Shown in pieces: positions 11,100 to 22,919 of a stretch of DNA of 64,000 bases. The stretch comes from Sclerodactyla briareus (lineage: Eukaryota > Echinodermata > Holothuroidea > Dendrochirotida > Sclerodactylidae): positions 1 to 64,000 of the forward strand of contig JAODTK010005631.1 in the NCBI GenBank assembly GCA_026419785.1, read 5' to 3'. The notes below the pieces were generated by a model. The model made no database searches, had not been told where the DNA came from, and worked only from the letters and a program-made list of their open reading frames with translations. Both the position numbers and the translations under genes were made by a program. Each line of letters opens with the position of its first letter. Position 1 is the stretch's first letter.

Positions 11100-12030
11100 C
11101 CGCGCCAGCAATCAGGACCCCCGGTACTGGGATGTTGAAGAGCAGTCTCATCATAGTGACGATAATGCCACATCGATATTGCACGTTTTTCATCGTGACG
11201 TCTTTTTTCCCACGTTGCGACCACGCAATATTGCTTCTCTGGTACTAGGCGTCAACCTGACGTGACCAGGTACCTAATCAAGTTATCAGACTGTTGAGGT
11301 TGATGCTTCACTGGCACAACTGACTAGGGATAAAATCCCGGCATTGGCCTGTTAACCTTGGAGCCTTCACCGATCCGACCCCGATAGATCAAATCCCAGC
11401 ACGGGGCTGCAGGTTGGATGCTCTTACTGACTGAGGACCAAAATCAAATCCCAGCACTTAGCTGTTCGATTGGGGGCCCGTCCGATCCGACTGAACTGAG
11501 ATCCAAACCCGGCACTGGCTGTTTAAGTTGGTACCCTTATGATTTCCGCCCCGACTGAGAGTCGAATCCGGCAACTGGGCTGTTAAGATGGAGCCCATTC
11601 TGATCAGGACCCGACTGAGATGAACCCGGCACTGGCTGTTGAGTTGGATTGCCTAACTTTTTTTTCTTCTCTGGTTTTTGTATGACCAGACGGGTGAACT
11701 CCATGGATGCCATTCAAATGCCAGTACTGGGGCTGTTTAGGGGATGCTCCAAGCGGCCAGACCCGACCTATTCAGGATCAACTCCAGCACTGGGATGTTG
11801 AGGTAGATGACTATAACAAGGCCCAAACCAGACCAGGGATGAACTCTCAGCGCAGGTCTGTTAAGTTCTCTGTCCATTCAACCAAACCAAACAACGATCA
11901 GGTCGGACACTGTGATGTTGAGTTGCCTGACCAACCAGGGATCGAATCCCAGCATGACAAGATAACATGCCAGACCTGACCAAGAGCCAATCCTGACACT
12001 GGTCTATTGGGTTTGAGTTCGCTAAACCGA
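11100..12030 (+). repeat. ~60 bp tandem array (about 12-15 units)
   Basis: Units carry the landmarks atcccagcact, gggctgttaagttgg and, before the next unit, ccgacctgactgag. Landmarks occur near 11118, 11336, 11394, 11450, 11506, 11565, 11624, 11717, 11779, 11842, 11901, 11947 and 11990. A T-rich interruption sits near 11658-11690. Units differ by substitutions and small indels, so this is an old satellite-like array. The open frames in it on both strands are artefacts of the periodicity. Confidence 0.75.
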
Positions 12031-13347
12031 CAAATGCAGTTGCCCAAGTCTGGTCCTTGCAAGAAGACTCCAGGAACATTAGTGGACAATGAACACCTGG
12101 AAATAATAAATGCTACACACAATGCAACCACTGCATAATATTCAAAAAGAGATGCAGATGCTGATACCAGTTCCATGCATTAATAAAACACAGAGATGCA
12201 GTGATACATGTTAGTGTATATTTCAAAGTTACTAAAAATTAATAATGTGATATCAAGAATGGAATAAGTGACAATAAATCGTTATTCCTAGCGTAACTTT
12301 CAAGGTCCCGAACTTCCCAAAATTAGGAATCGGTTTCCTTAGGGGTTGAATGAATCCTCTATTATGAAGTGAATATTTTAATATTAATAATATGAAAGGA
12401 CAAAAGACTATTGCTCACATACTAAAAATATGAGATAAGTTATCTGTACAAGTCAACATTCAACAGTTCAATACTTTGTGGCAAAAGGAGTTTCTGAAAA
12501 CCATTTTGTTCTGATACTTGGCAAGAGTAATGTTTGTTTTATACAATAGCACATGGTAATGTGGAGTCGATGACACGAGCGGGCGTATTCCAGCTGCACA
12601 CTCAAGTATGCCTCGTCAGTATAAGGATCAGTAACAGCAAAATATATCCTGAGATATCGATTCCCAAAGTCAATCCGACCTTTAACATAGAGCATAACAA
12701 ACTGTATCAGAATGAGTGATTAGTGACGTTGTCCGAAAAAGCAATGGGTATTCCGTTTGGAGCGCATTGCCGGAAATAATGAGCTCTAAATATTCAATAG
12801 ACAATTAACCTGAAACAAGACCTCCCAATCAGGAAAGATCCAGATCCCCCAATGATTGTCTGATAGTCTGAGTTGATAAAGCGATAATTGGTGTGTGTGA
12901 TACCCCCATGATGAGGCATGAAACTCAAGGTGTTGGGATAGGTCAGAGTATTCATCTAAGGTCAGCAGAGGTCGAAGCCTGACAACTTGGTGAGCCAGAA
13001 TGCGTTGGTTCTGAGGATCAAGTGAATTTGGGCATAGCATCGTTATGGGGTGTACAAGGAAACCTATAGTGTATGCAGAGGTCAATTTTGGGTGCATATA
13101 GGAATTTGTGTAAGACCCTATTGTTTTTTTTTCATGTAGATTGAGGTCATTTCCAGTCAACAATAAGTTTTTGCAAAAAAATGACAATTCACCCGAATTT
13201 ATCTGGTGAAGACTGATAATTCGACCCAATCAGATGGATGAAGCTCATATTCAGATTTACTCAGGACGGTAATGAATCTGTGTTTGGGGTCAGGTTCGAA
13301 GCCACCCGAGGTCAACCGAGGCCAAGGCAGGGAATCATTGTATATAG
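12031..13347. other. No recognisable gene; TGACC/AGGTC-rich sequence
   Basis: The 147-codon minus-strand frame (12786-13229) has no family resemblance. The part from 12940 to 13320 contains several aggtca/tgacc words like those in the neighbouring arrays and may be a very degenerate extension of them. Confidence 0.35.
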
Positions 13348-13925
13348 AACAAGAGTGCCAATGCACAGTAGCTCACCCTGCCACTAATATCAGTTTCTGA
13401 TAATTTCTGAACATCCCATGAGTACCATTGGTCACTGATAATACTGACCAAGTTTCATGAACCTCCATCTGAACTGTAGGAGAAAGCATTTTGCAGTTGT
13501 TTTGCAAATGGCAAAATTGACCCCTAGATGACCCTTGACCTCAACTTCCTGCCACTCAGTGTGCACCATAGGTCAATGATAACAATGACCAACTATCATG
13601 ATCATCTAATTCATCATGTGGGAGAAGCGTTTTGACTGTTATACCCTAGAAATTACCCTTTTGGCCAAATGACCCCTATATACCCATGACCACATATTCC
13701 TGAACCATTGGTCCCTGATAATACTGACCAAGTTTCATGAACCACACCCAATTTGACTTAGGAGGGAGCATTTGGCATTTTTGCACAATTGCGAATGGAC
13801 CCTTCCCTAGATATCTTTGACCTCAGTCTCCTAAACACCCTGTATGTACCAATGGTCAATGATAATAATGACCAACTATCATGATCATTCATTCATCTGT
13901 TGGAGCGAATCTGTGGTAAAGCTCC
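13348..13925 (+). repeat. ~141 bp tandem array with alternating A/B units
   Basis: Starts with aacaagagtgccaatg and contains four units marked by gaccaagtttcatga (A type, 13446 and 13726) alternating with gaccaactatcatga (B type, 13587 and 13870). Spacings are 141, 139 and 144 bases, so the higher-order unit is about 282 bp. Each unit carries accattggtca and tgacccctagatgacc-like words. The same family occurs in reverse orientation at 49590-50370, and a degenerate relative at 18147-18660. Confidence 0.75.
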
Positions 13926-13934
13926 AAAAAACCA

Positions 13935-14030
13935 GCCACGAGCCAACAGCTAGTAGCCTTGGACTCTTTCCGACAACCTATACCAGACACAGAGACAAAT
14001 GGGTGATCGTACCAGCTCATTATGGGCAAC
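13935..14030 (+). repeat. Interspersed repeat segment shared with 24490-24590
   Basis: The words cttggactctttccgacaa, gacaaatgggtgatcg and taccagctcat recur with few changes near 24515-24582. It forms the junction between the ~141 bp and ~295 bp arrays. Confidence 0.6.
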
Positions 14031-14084
14031 ATAACGTACGTCCGACAAATTTACCATTTTCCCCAACCAACCAAAAGGGTTCCT

Positions 14085-15400
14085 GAAAGAACTCTTGATG
14101 AGGAAGCCACACACCTATTTCCAACCAGAGAAAACCAAGCATTCTTTCTGGGTTTCTACAAGGACTTTCTGCTTTGGCCAACAGTGATCTCAAGTGGCTT
14201 CGGACCTGACTCCAACCATAGGGTTCATGTGCTATCTCATGAGGACAACATACCAATATGAGCTTTGATCCATCTAGGTCGAGTTATCGTGCTTACAAGC
14301 TGCATTTTTGTCGAAATATAGAATTTCCACCAAATTACCATTTTTCAGTTCACAATAGGGTTCCTTCTGTGTCCCCTTAAAAATTGCTACACATCAAATT
14401 TCAACTTGGATCAGGAGGCCAACCACTCTGGACTTCGTGTTCACGAAGTTTTCAAACTTTGAAATCTGTTGACCTCAGATGACCGTTGACCTGACCCCAG
14501 AACAATAGTTCAATTGTGTACTTATCATGGGAATCACACATACCAAGTATGAGCTTTCAGCCCTCCACACGGGGTCGAGTTATTGTGTTTACAATCCCAT
14601 TGGCCAAGGTATTGACTTCTCACAGATTTCTTTTTCCGAACTAAAATTCATCCCGGCATAAGCCAAAACAATCGGTTCTGTAACGCCCTCATAAAAAAAG
14701 CTATACACCAAATTGTAACTTGGTCGGAACAACCATTATAACTTATCATTTTACAAGTTTTTTTGGACTCCGCCTCTGTGAACCTGAGATTACCTTGAAC
14801 CGGCCCAGAACAATAGTCATGTACTCATCATGGGCACCCCACATACCAAGTATAAACCCATCCCTCCAGGTGGGGTCGAGTTATCGTGTTTACAAGCCAA
14901 AAATTGGCCAGAATATAACTTTTCAAATTTTATATTTTTGACCCAAAATTCACCCCCTCTTGAGCCAAGAACAATAGGGTTCCTGTTACTCCCCATGAGA
15001 AAGCTATACTCTAAATTTCAAATTGGTCTGTACTCATCATGGAGAACACACATACCAAGTATGAGCTTCATCCATCCAGGTGGGGTCGAGTTATCGTGTT
15101 TACAAGCCAACATTGGCCAACACATATCGACTTTTCACAAATTTCGACCAAAATTCACCCCCGACCTAAATAAAAAACAATAGGATTGTTGTACTTCTCA
15201 TAAGAAAATTAAATTTGGGAACTCAACCTTCTGGCTTATCGTGTTTACAATGTTTCCATACTGTGACCTCTGGTGACCTCAGATGACCTTTCTGAACTAG
15301 ACCCCAAAAATAGGTTTAATATACTCATCATGGTAATCACTACAGTATGAGCTTCATCCTCACAGGTGGGGGGGGGGGTCGAGTTAATTGTGTTTGACAA
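14085..15400 (+). repeat. ~295 bp tandem array
   Basis: Five units share actcatcatgg, acataccaagtatgagct, ggtggggtcgagttatcgtg, tttacaagcc and a gtgacctctggtgacctc segment. The cgagtta landmark falls at 14281, 14577, 14878, 15088 and 15381, with intervals 296, 301, 210 and 293, so one unit carries a deletion of about 85 bp. A fragment of the same unit is present at 60755-60805. No protein is encoded. Confidence 0.8.
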
Positions 15401-15443
15401 GCCGGCGTAACAGAAAAAAGTAAAAAAAACATAAAATACAAAA

Positions 15444-15445
<2 letters not shown>

Positions 15446-15479
<34 letters not shown>
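15446..15479. repeat. (CA)n microsatellite
   Basis: About 17 uninterrupted CA dinucleotides at the point where the ~295 bp array changes orientation. Confidence 0.95.
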
Positions 15480-15480
<1 letters not shown>

Positions 15481-15484
15481 GACT

Positions 15485-15720
15485 GCATATGGATTCCTCT
15501 GACGTCAAGGAATCGAAAGTATGCTTGGTTGGATCCATTTGGAATCAGGTGTGTGACTCCCTCATCAAAAGCAAAGATACCCATTGGTAAGACAGTTTTA
15601 TGAATTTGGGCGAATTTTAAGCTTGTGAGAATAATAACTTGACCCCATCTGGATGATCAGCTGAAACGGTTGTGTGTTCACCATGATGAGGGTCATTATG
15701 TTGTGGGTCAGGTAAGAGAC
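15485..15720 (-). repeat. Inverted unit of the ~295 bp array family
   Basis: Read on the minus strand, this contains catcatggtgaacacaca and atccagatggggtcaagtta at about 15620-15690, then tttgatgagggagtcacaca and ccaaccaagcatactttc at about 15510-15570. The last two match the left edge of the array on the plus strand (gatgaggaagccacacacc at 14096, aaccaagcattctttc at 14132). The array therefore ends in a head-to-head inversion. Confidence 0.6.
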
Positions 15721-18146
15721 CAACAGAGTTTAAGTTGGAAAATCCTTGTAAATATGATAAGTTCGGAGTAACTTGGTCTATAAGGTCAAATTTATTGTGT
15801 ACCTTTCCTATCAAGAGTACAAGTACTGCCTATTATTTTTGGGTCTGGATAGCGTCATTTTTGTGGAAAATGAGAAGCTTGTCAGACATACCATATGTTT
15901 CCCACATGAACTGGACATATCTAATTCTTCTTGTGTTTGGCCAGCGGTTGTCAGAAATGAGCCAAGGACTCACTAGGCCTTTTGGCTTTCTGATTTTGCT
16001 AGCTGTTTGAAGTATTGTGATATCATTAACACCCCACACTGGATGGGCCCTCATTGCATATAATACTACCAGAGCAACCTTGGGCGCCATAAGAACCGTG
16101 AGTTACAATAGCTGAAGGTGGGCAGAGGAAGATCTACATTATTTCAGCAGCTATGCAAGTCAATGAAACATTGTCACATGGTTCTGGTTGTGATAGTATT
16201 GTTGACAATCATTTACAACATCATCCTAAATGAAAATTCTGTATTCCTGTCATTCGTCAGAACAGAAATAGCCTCCAGATATGTTTGAAATTTTATTTAC
16301 AATACATTCCTCTTTTTCAAATGACTGCTAATTTGACAGTGAGGTCAGCGCTGTTCATTGAAATTCCAACATTAATTCCACTTTGGCATAAGCTTTTTAA
16401 CCCAGAACGCTACGAATCTGTGACCAATTCAAATTCATAGTACTGACGTTTGACCATGTCCACTGAAATCCAAAGGAGATAAGTTCATGAATTTGCGTCT
16501 GAAATTGCCTAAACTTATGCAATTAACATTATAACTCACCTTATACTCAACCATGGGAATCCAACGAACTTGAACATTTGCACGCATAAAAGCAAATTAT
16601 ATCGAACAACCTCCAATGACTCAAGTCATGTTAAACATTTTGGGGGAATAAATACAAGACAACCCAGCCAGCTTCATGAAAATAAAATTAAAACATGGGA
16701 AGTGTGGAATAAACGATTAAAAAAGACAACAACTCCTGGTTGACCTTTAGTGCATCCATCTATTAAAATTGTCAGAAGTAAGGGTAACCACACCCACTCA
16801 GTTGATCATGATTTATATCACTGTAAATAGAAAATTTACATACTATATGCGCAAAACGAGTTAGGTACGTGACATTGATACTCTTGATCCATCATCACAC
16901 TAACATCAATAACATTCATGTGCTCATCCTGGGGAACATACCTACAATTCTGAAATTGGACTGACAGCGCATGTTCTCAATTCTTCTTGAAAATACATAT
17001 CATTTGATCAAGTATCTCTGACTTAGCTTGATGACAGACTGGCATTACACACATACATACATGCACGTTACAAATACGCAACAGTACGGATTTATGGGAT
17101 ACTGCTCCTTCAGGGACATGCAGCTGCCGCGCAACCTGCCACTGCAGACGGGTTTGTATTTCTCAGCTGCTGGCGCTTTCTGTAATCCTCAGAACCTGTA
17201 AGAAAAATACAATGAAAGCATACTACGACTGTTTAGTATTTCTATGCAGCCCTGGAAACTTGCAAATTGTTCTGTCATAATCTTCCATTTGTAACGTGAG
17301 CAAAATACTTCTGTTGCAATAGTGCAGAAGATGCCAGTTCTCTATAGTTCTTGGGTAGAAACTGTAACTAGAAGGCTCAATATTCATGGGGGATGTAGCC
17401 CCCACCTACCAGTCCCAGTTCCTTTGAAAACTAGCCAGCACTGTCAATATTGATAGCGTTGATAGAAGAGTGCAAGCCTGGTTTCCCCGTCTGTTTCAGT
17501 ACAGTGGTTCCCATACAAAAAAATTCATGATATCAATTCCCAATTGAGTATCCACTGAAGTCAAAACTGTCCTCAACCGTGCAGCTCCTGTTCTTTAATA
17601 TAATTCATTCACTTTTCATTCATTTCATTTATATCACATGTTTTTATGAGATCCCAAATTTGTGGACATTCTTCGCCATTGTTGAGTGGCAGCAAAGGGA
17701 GTATGGCCAGCTCGCCTTAAAGGCCGGGCCCAAACGTGAATTTCTATTCGAAACCCAAGAGTTATGCTTGCCCTTTGTAGCAAATACCTAGCATAGAGTA
17801 GAAAAAAAAACAAGATTCTGCCCAGTAAGCATAATCAGCAAACCCAGGTCATATATGAGAGGCATTCGGGCGTAATTTCATTTAACAACCATAAAAACAC
17901 CTGGGTCTATACAATGAACCCCCTGAGAAAATCCGAGAGACAGGAGGGATGTTGATGAGTGCCATTGATAACTATGAGTCAAATTGCTATCAAATCCAAG
18001 GGAGAAGATGACCGCGATATGCCGAATATTCAATTTTAGCTACAACTTACGATGAGGACACCCACAGATAGGCATTGAGAAATAAGAGAGGCCCACATCA
18101 ACTCGAACAGTATGTTGTCATTGTGGTGTAAAGCGGACGTTGTCAT
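15721..18146. other. No recognisable gene
   Basis: Mostly A/T-leaning sequence. A possible partial ~295 bp unit (gtgctcatcctggggaacat) lies near 16920. No splice-bounded coding exon could be identified. Confidence 0.35.
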
Positions 18147-18660
18147 AACAAGAGCACCAATGGTGCTGTAGCTCAAGAGGGCGTTTTCAAGCAATGCCGA
18201 TTGTGCCGTGTTTGGATGTAAAAACCTTTGACAATGATCTTCATATGGCCAAAAATGTCTCAGCAGCCAATGAACAGTTAATTCGCACTTTAGTCAACAT
18301 CAGCAAAATGGTATGCCAAGTGTGAAAGAGCATTGCACAAAATGGCCTTTTGAACTTGACCTTCACATGTCACAAGAGTCAATGATCATCGGGTCCAAGT
18401 TTGGTCAACATTCATCAATAAGACGACTTTGCTTCTTTTCAATCAGATGTTCTGTTTTGAATTCTACAGCACTACATTGATGTTGCCTTCAAAATCTGCA
18501 ACCCAGGCCACACTGGGCCTCCACCAGAAATTTTGCAAACACCCCGATGAACGCAACCGGGAAGCATTGCATGTAAACTTTGAAAGAAATCAATTGGTAC
18601 TTTGTGGAAGGAGATGCATTTTAAGTAGCATTGTGTGAAAATTTTCTAGACTGGCCCTTG
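18147..18660 (+). repeat. Degenerate relative of the ~141 bp family
   Basis: Begins aacaagagcaccaatggtgctgtagctca, matching the start of the array at 13348. It contains gggtccaagtttggtcaac near 18390, like the A-type landmark. Periodicity is no longer clear. Confidence 0.45.
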
Positions 18661-18889
18661 GGCCAAGTGAGAGCTTGGATCGAAAATTCCTAGCCAGACC
18701 AAAGTTGACTGTTAGACCATCATTGACCGCAATGTCAGTATGGCACCAAAACTTGTAAGAAGAGAAGCATCTGCGTATCCCCCAAAGTGGGCGCTTCGTG
18801 CCGCAACTAGGGCTTGTGTCCTCAAATCCCTGGCAACCCTGAAGTACAAGCTTATTAGCTATCATTAATGACCGAACATCGTCAAGCTG
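18661..18889. other. No recognisable gene
   Basis: Transition from A/T-rich DNA into the GC-rich block. Nothing recognised. Confidence 0.35.
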
Positions 18890-21180
18890 CGACTTTTCAC
18901 ACGCGACCAACAAACGGTGACCGCTGCTCGTATTTTATGGCCGCGCTAAATGCGGGGCGCTGCTTGGCCTCGGAGATCCATGTCCCGCAATCCGCGGCCA
19001 CACTGCGGCGCCACCTGAACGGAGATTATACGTCAGATTCCCCGGCAATGGCCTTACTCGACAGGTAGGGGGCGGGGGAGACGCTGAACCGCCCGCCCAC
19101 CTGATCTACCTAAAAAAGAGAGCCTGAGCCCGACTGTCACTGTTCTGCTATAAGTTTCCGACCAAAGGAGAACGCTGTTCGAAACCCGAGAAAACGGTGA
19201 CTCGCCTGACCCGTATGGCCGGAGGTTTCCTGCGATCACATATCCCGCGGACGAAAGTAGTAATTTATTCCGTGGGCGGATACAGCCATGTAACCAGGCT
19301 AAAACACTTCCGAGCAGTCCTTGTCAGGAATACCGCGGCGGCTTTCACCGCGAGTGTCACTCGCTGCATGGCTACGCTTCGAAGATGGTCGCGCGACACT
19401 GTCATGTAAGTTGTGTGAGTGAGTGAGTTTCATTCGACATCCTGTCCCCTGGTTGAGCCGGGCAGGCTTCCTCGGAGGAGGTTCACCCCGATCCAGGTTT
19501 CAGACTCAGCGTACCCGAATAGGCCGGCTCAGCCATGAACCAGCCCACCGTATAGATCCAGGAAACTGCTGCAGTCCACCGGCAGGCAGTACCGTTCGTG
19601 AGGACCGGTTAGGGGACGCTATCAGCCTACCAGTACTATTGTGGTACGAGATGCCCTATTGGCTGGTGGTCCTTCTCCGGCTACCGTCGAACCCAGACGA
19701 ACCAAACGTATGTATTGGGATTAGACCCGCCTACGTCCGTGGCGATATCATGTCTTCCCCCTGGTCAGCTCTCATTGTCCGGCAGCGTGAACGTGTGTCC
19801 ATGGGTCCATGCACAGGAAAATGACTGGGCGGCCGTCCAACGGGCTGCTTAGAGGCGTGACGCCAATTGAGGGGCCTCGCGGGCTATTATTAGAAGGCAA
19901 CAATAATCCGGGTCTCATTAGGCTGATTAGCGGTTACCCGAATCCTGATGCGGGAGGCGTTTGGGAGACTAACGAGACGATTAGTGGGATACGATGAAAG
20001 GCGCGTCGCCGCAACGTGCTGGGCGCTGCTGACAATATGCACAAGCGGGGCCTTGCAAGCTGGGATAATGAGACGGCTCGCGATTGATCAGCTGGCCCTA
20101 TATTGTTGTGAGAACGAGCCTATCGAAGACCTGACGGCTGGAACCCCACGCGGTGTCCCGGGAAACTCGACTCGACCTGAAATTGCTCAAGTACGGATCT
20201 GTAGATAATACAGAATCCTTCGACTGTACACAGATGCCGTGAGAATCCTCAACGCGCCGGCTTTGACCAAGACGGGGCTCCCAAAAGCATACACTACACA
20301 ATCTAGCGGAACTTCCTGCCTTTTTGTTGAGCATCTTGCGAATCGTCGATCTTCCCAAATCCGAAAGGCGCTCACCATGAACGCTTGGACCAAAAACTGC
20401 AAGTTGGAACAAAATCCTCCCAAAACCCTACTGAGGGTTGTAACGATCAGACGGCCTCGACGTCACCCTAAATTCCCGTGGTCCTCTACTCACCGACCCG
20501 TGCCCCCCCCCCCCCCGGGGTTCGGCTAGAAGCTTGCCGGATCCATGGAATCTTTACGGCGCCCCGAGCGGATCAATCCGGTGGAAGTCCCAGGCGTCCC
20601 AGCTTCTCGGCCTTACGGTAGATGGCGGCAATCGGCTTTGGACTCGTAAAACCATTAGTTCCCGTTCCAGCCCCGGCCGATACGGGTGGTACCGGAACCC
20701 ACCTGCGCCTAGTTCTTTGTGTCGATGTTACCCAGGTCACACGGAAAATCACGCTAAGCCGGCCGAAGGCCTCTAGAGCCATGAACTCCTTAATTACCTG
20801 GCCTCGCTGTATATGGAGGCTGCCAGGCCTTGGGAATAACAGGCTGGTCCACTCTGACTCTGCCAGGGTTGAAGCCATGTTTTTGCCTGTCAGAGGAGTT
20901 AGCCGTAGCCAACCATGATCCCAAGAGGATAGCGATACGCTCTACGGTAGGGGCAATTCTCGCTCTGCGGGATCCACTGTCGTTTCGAGGTAACGGTAAC
21001 GGGACCCGCGAAGACTTCCTGAGGCTGATCATCCAACCCATCTGGTGCGTAAGTCTGACGTTCCGTGTAGTATGTTGTGTTCCTCTGGCTTGTCACGAGA
21101 TCAATTGTCTAAGTAGGAGGGGACGCCACTCGCCCCGCCCCCAGGAGCTACGCTAGTATCGGTCTCATGAACCGGAGCTT

Positions 21181-21735
21181 GCTCTGGTACCGGCAGCTAT
21201 GGTCGCGTACCCGTAAGACCTTCCCCTTTCATAGCCCGGCGGCTCCATGGCCGCGTGTGGCTTGGCCCTGCCATTCTGGGAAAACTGGAGTCCATGGCAC
21301 GCCGCTGGCCAGGTTCGGGTCCATATGCACCTGATATGCCTGGCTCTGGGTACGCACTTGCTGCAACTGCATCCTGGACTAGCCGCCACCGGCCGTGCCT
21401 AGGACGCGAACCTGGCAACCCCGGATAGTTCACCATGGCCGCCCCCGCTCTGGTGCCGGCAGCCCCCTGACTGTTGAGCGTGGATACTCCCCTGGCCTCT
21501 CCAGGCCTCCGCCTGGCGGGCTCATATCGGCCCGGTGCCCCCGGCCGCGTGCCTGGCCTGCGGCTCTGGAAACTGGATCCCTGCACAGCCGCTGCGCAGG
21601 TTCGCGTTCATACGCCCCCTGGTCGACCTGAACTCCTGGGTCCGAATTTGGCTGCGACCCGCATCTCGGACTGGCCGCCTAATGCTGTGCCGTTATGGAT
21701 GCGCACCCCGGGTCAGCCGCCTGTTGCCGCTTCGG
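21181..21735. repeat. ~270-290 bp tandem duplication inside the GC-rich block
   Basis: The landmark gctctggtaccggcag at 21181 recurs as gctctggtgccggcag at 21447. The segment from ggaaaactggag (21279), with ggccaggttcgggtcc and ggactagccgcc, recurs from ggaaactggatcc (21567). A partial third unit may follow. Open frames on both strands here, some Gly/Pro-rich, arise from the repeat. Confidence 0.6.
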
Positions 21736-22114
21736 ATTGGGTGCCGACTACCTCTGGGTCCTTACCTTGGAAACCTCCCGTCGACCTCTTGGAAAGTTTT
21801 TCCTGGCCTTGGTGCCCTCCCCCGGCTGCTCCGACCCTCCCATGTCTTTCCGGTCCTGGGTAACTTCGTTGATTTGGCCGTCCCCCCACGGCCGCCGGCG
21901 CTGGAGTCCTCACTCCGCTGCTCAAGTCCATGGAGTCACTTTTGTACGAGCGTCCGTGATCTTCCAGCCATGCCTCGCGGGCATTGCTCTACGAAGCTGG
22001 AACCCTCGAACCGAGGGACAGGTTTGGTTCATGCCCCCGGATGAGAAGGGCCGGCATCGATGGCAAGATCGGCCTGTGGAGGCCTTCTGCGGGATACAAT
22101 CGGGAGAACAACCT

Positions 22115-22560
22115 ACACAATGCCTGGAGCAGGAGCCGGGAACATCTGATATCCTGCGTGGAGATGAGAAACCTCTTCACTATTCAGGCCCGGGCCGGAA
22201 CGCCGGACACCCCTGTCGGTTCACCCCCACGGGAGGAGCCGGAACACCGGGCTCCTCGCCTCTTACTGTACGGCTCCAAAAGTGCTAAACGCGGGGATCG
22301 GCAACTGATATGCCGGACCCCCGCCCGAATAAGCGGGGCCGGGCACACCAACCACCCTGGAACTGAAGTGATAACCCATAGGGCTAAGAGCCGGGAACAC
22401 TGGACAATCTGCTGCTTCCTGACTACCGGTCTGGGACACGGACACCCTTTCAAAGCCAACTTAATCCATACCGGGATCGGACACGCGATGGGAACACCGA
22501 CGCCTTTCCTGACGGGGCCGGGAACACCGGCCACCCATTACCAACACCACACACCCCTAG
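22115..22560 (+). repeat. ~42 bp minisatellite (about 9 degenerate units)
   Basis: Units begin with a gggccgggaacaccgg-type core. Cores are seen near 22132, 22192, 22237, 22293, 22335, 22390, 22432, 22472 and 22517, each followed by about 25-30 variable bases. Confidence 0.55.
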
Positions 22561-22919
22561 TCTGTGACTAAGACTACACCGCTCCCGTGCCAAACACGGG
22601 GAACATCCCCCGCCGAAAGGACTTCTTCTCCTTCCCACGTTAATTCTCGAACACAACCACTGCTCGACCAACCAGACCTACGATCCCTGTTGTGTAGCGC
22701 TATACCTGAGGTAATAACAAACCGCGCAGACCAGCCGCGTACTATCCCGAACAAAGGTGCCCCATAGTGTATGTAAAGCAATACAAAGTATCAGCGCCTA
22801 CTGGTAACCAAATACCACACACCTATCGCTACGGCTCGGGCATATAAACACTATGTGTTAGCCAACAGTCAGCATTCAGAAACAGCGCTGATCGTACCAC
22901 GACCAGCTAACCGAAAAAA

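Larger units (their letters stand above)
18890..22780. other. GC-rich block of unknown nature
   Basis: By eye, base composition changes sharply near 18900 and returns to A/T-rich near 22800. Within the block CG dinucleotides are frequent and several frames stay open for 80-200 codons on both strands, as GC-rich DNA does by chance. No domain or motif was recognised in any of them. A poly(C) tract sits at about 20506-20517. The 3' part consists of tandem repeats listed separately. It could be an expanded GC-rich satellite, a CpG-rich gene 5' end or inserted foreign DNA. The sequence alone does not decide. Confidence 0.5.

Noticed and set aside
12786-13229. 147-codon minus-strand frame
   Set aside because: No recognisable motif, and it lies in sequence resembling degenerate tandem repeats.
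10190-15720. CRISPR array
   Set aside because: The repeats are degenerate, much longer than CRISPR repeats and lack unique spacers. The DNA is clearly animal genomic.
20600-20640. U2 snRNA start (ttctcggcctt)
   Set aside because: Only about 11 bases match and the sequence then diverges completely.
21197-21586. Gly/Pro-rich minus-strand frame suggesting a collagen
   Set aside because: No regular G-x-y repeat. The pattern follows the ~280 bp DNA duplication.
21535-22571. Overlapping 169, 197 and 195 codon frames
   Set aside because: They are in different frames of a GC-rich tandem region where stop codons are rare. No motif is shared with any known family.
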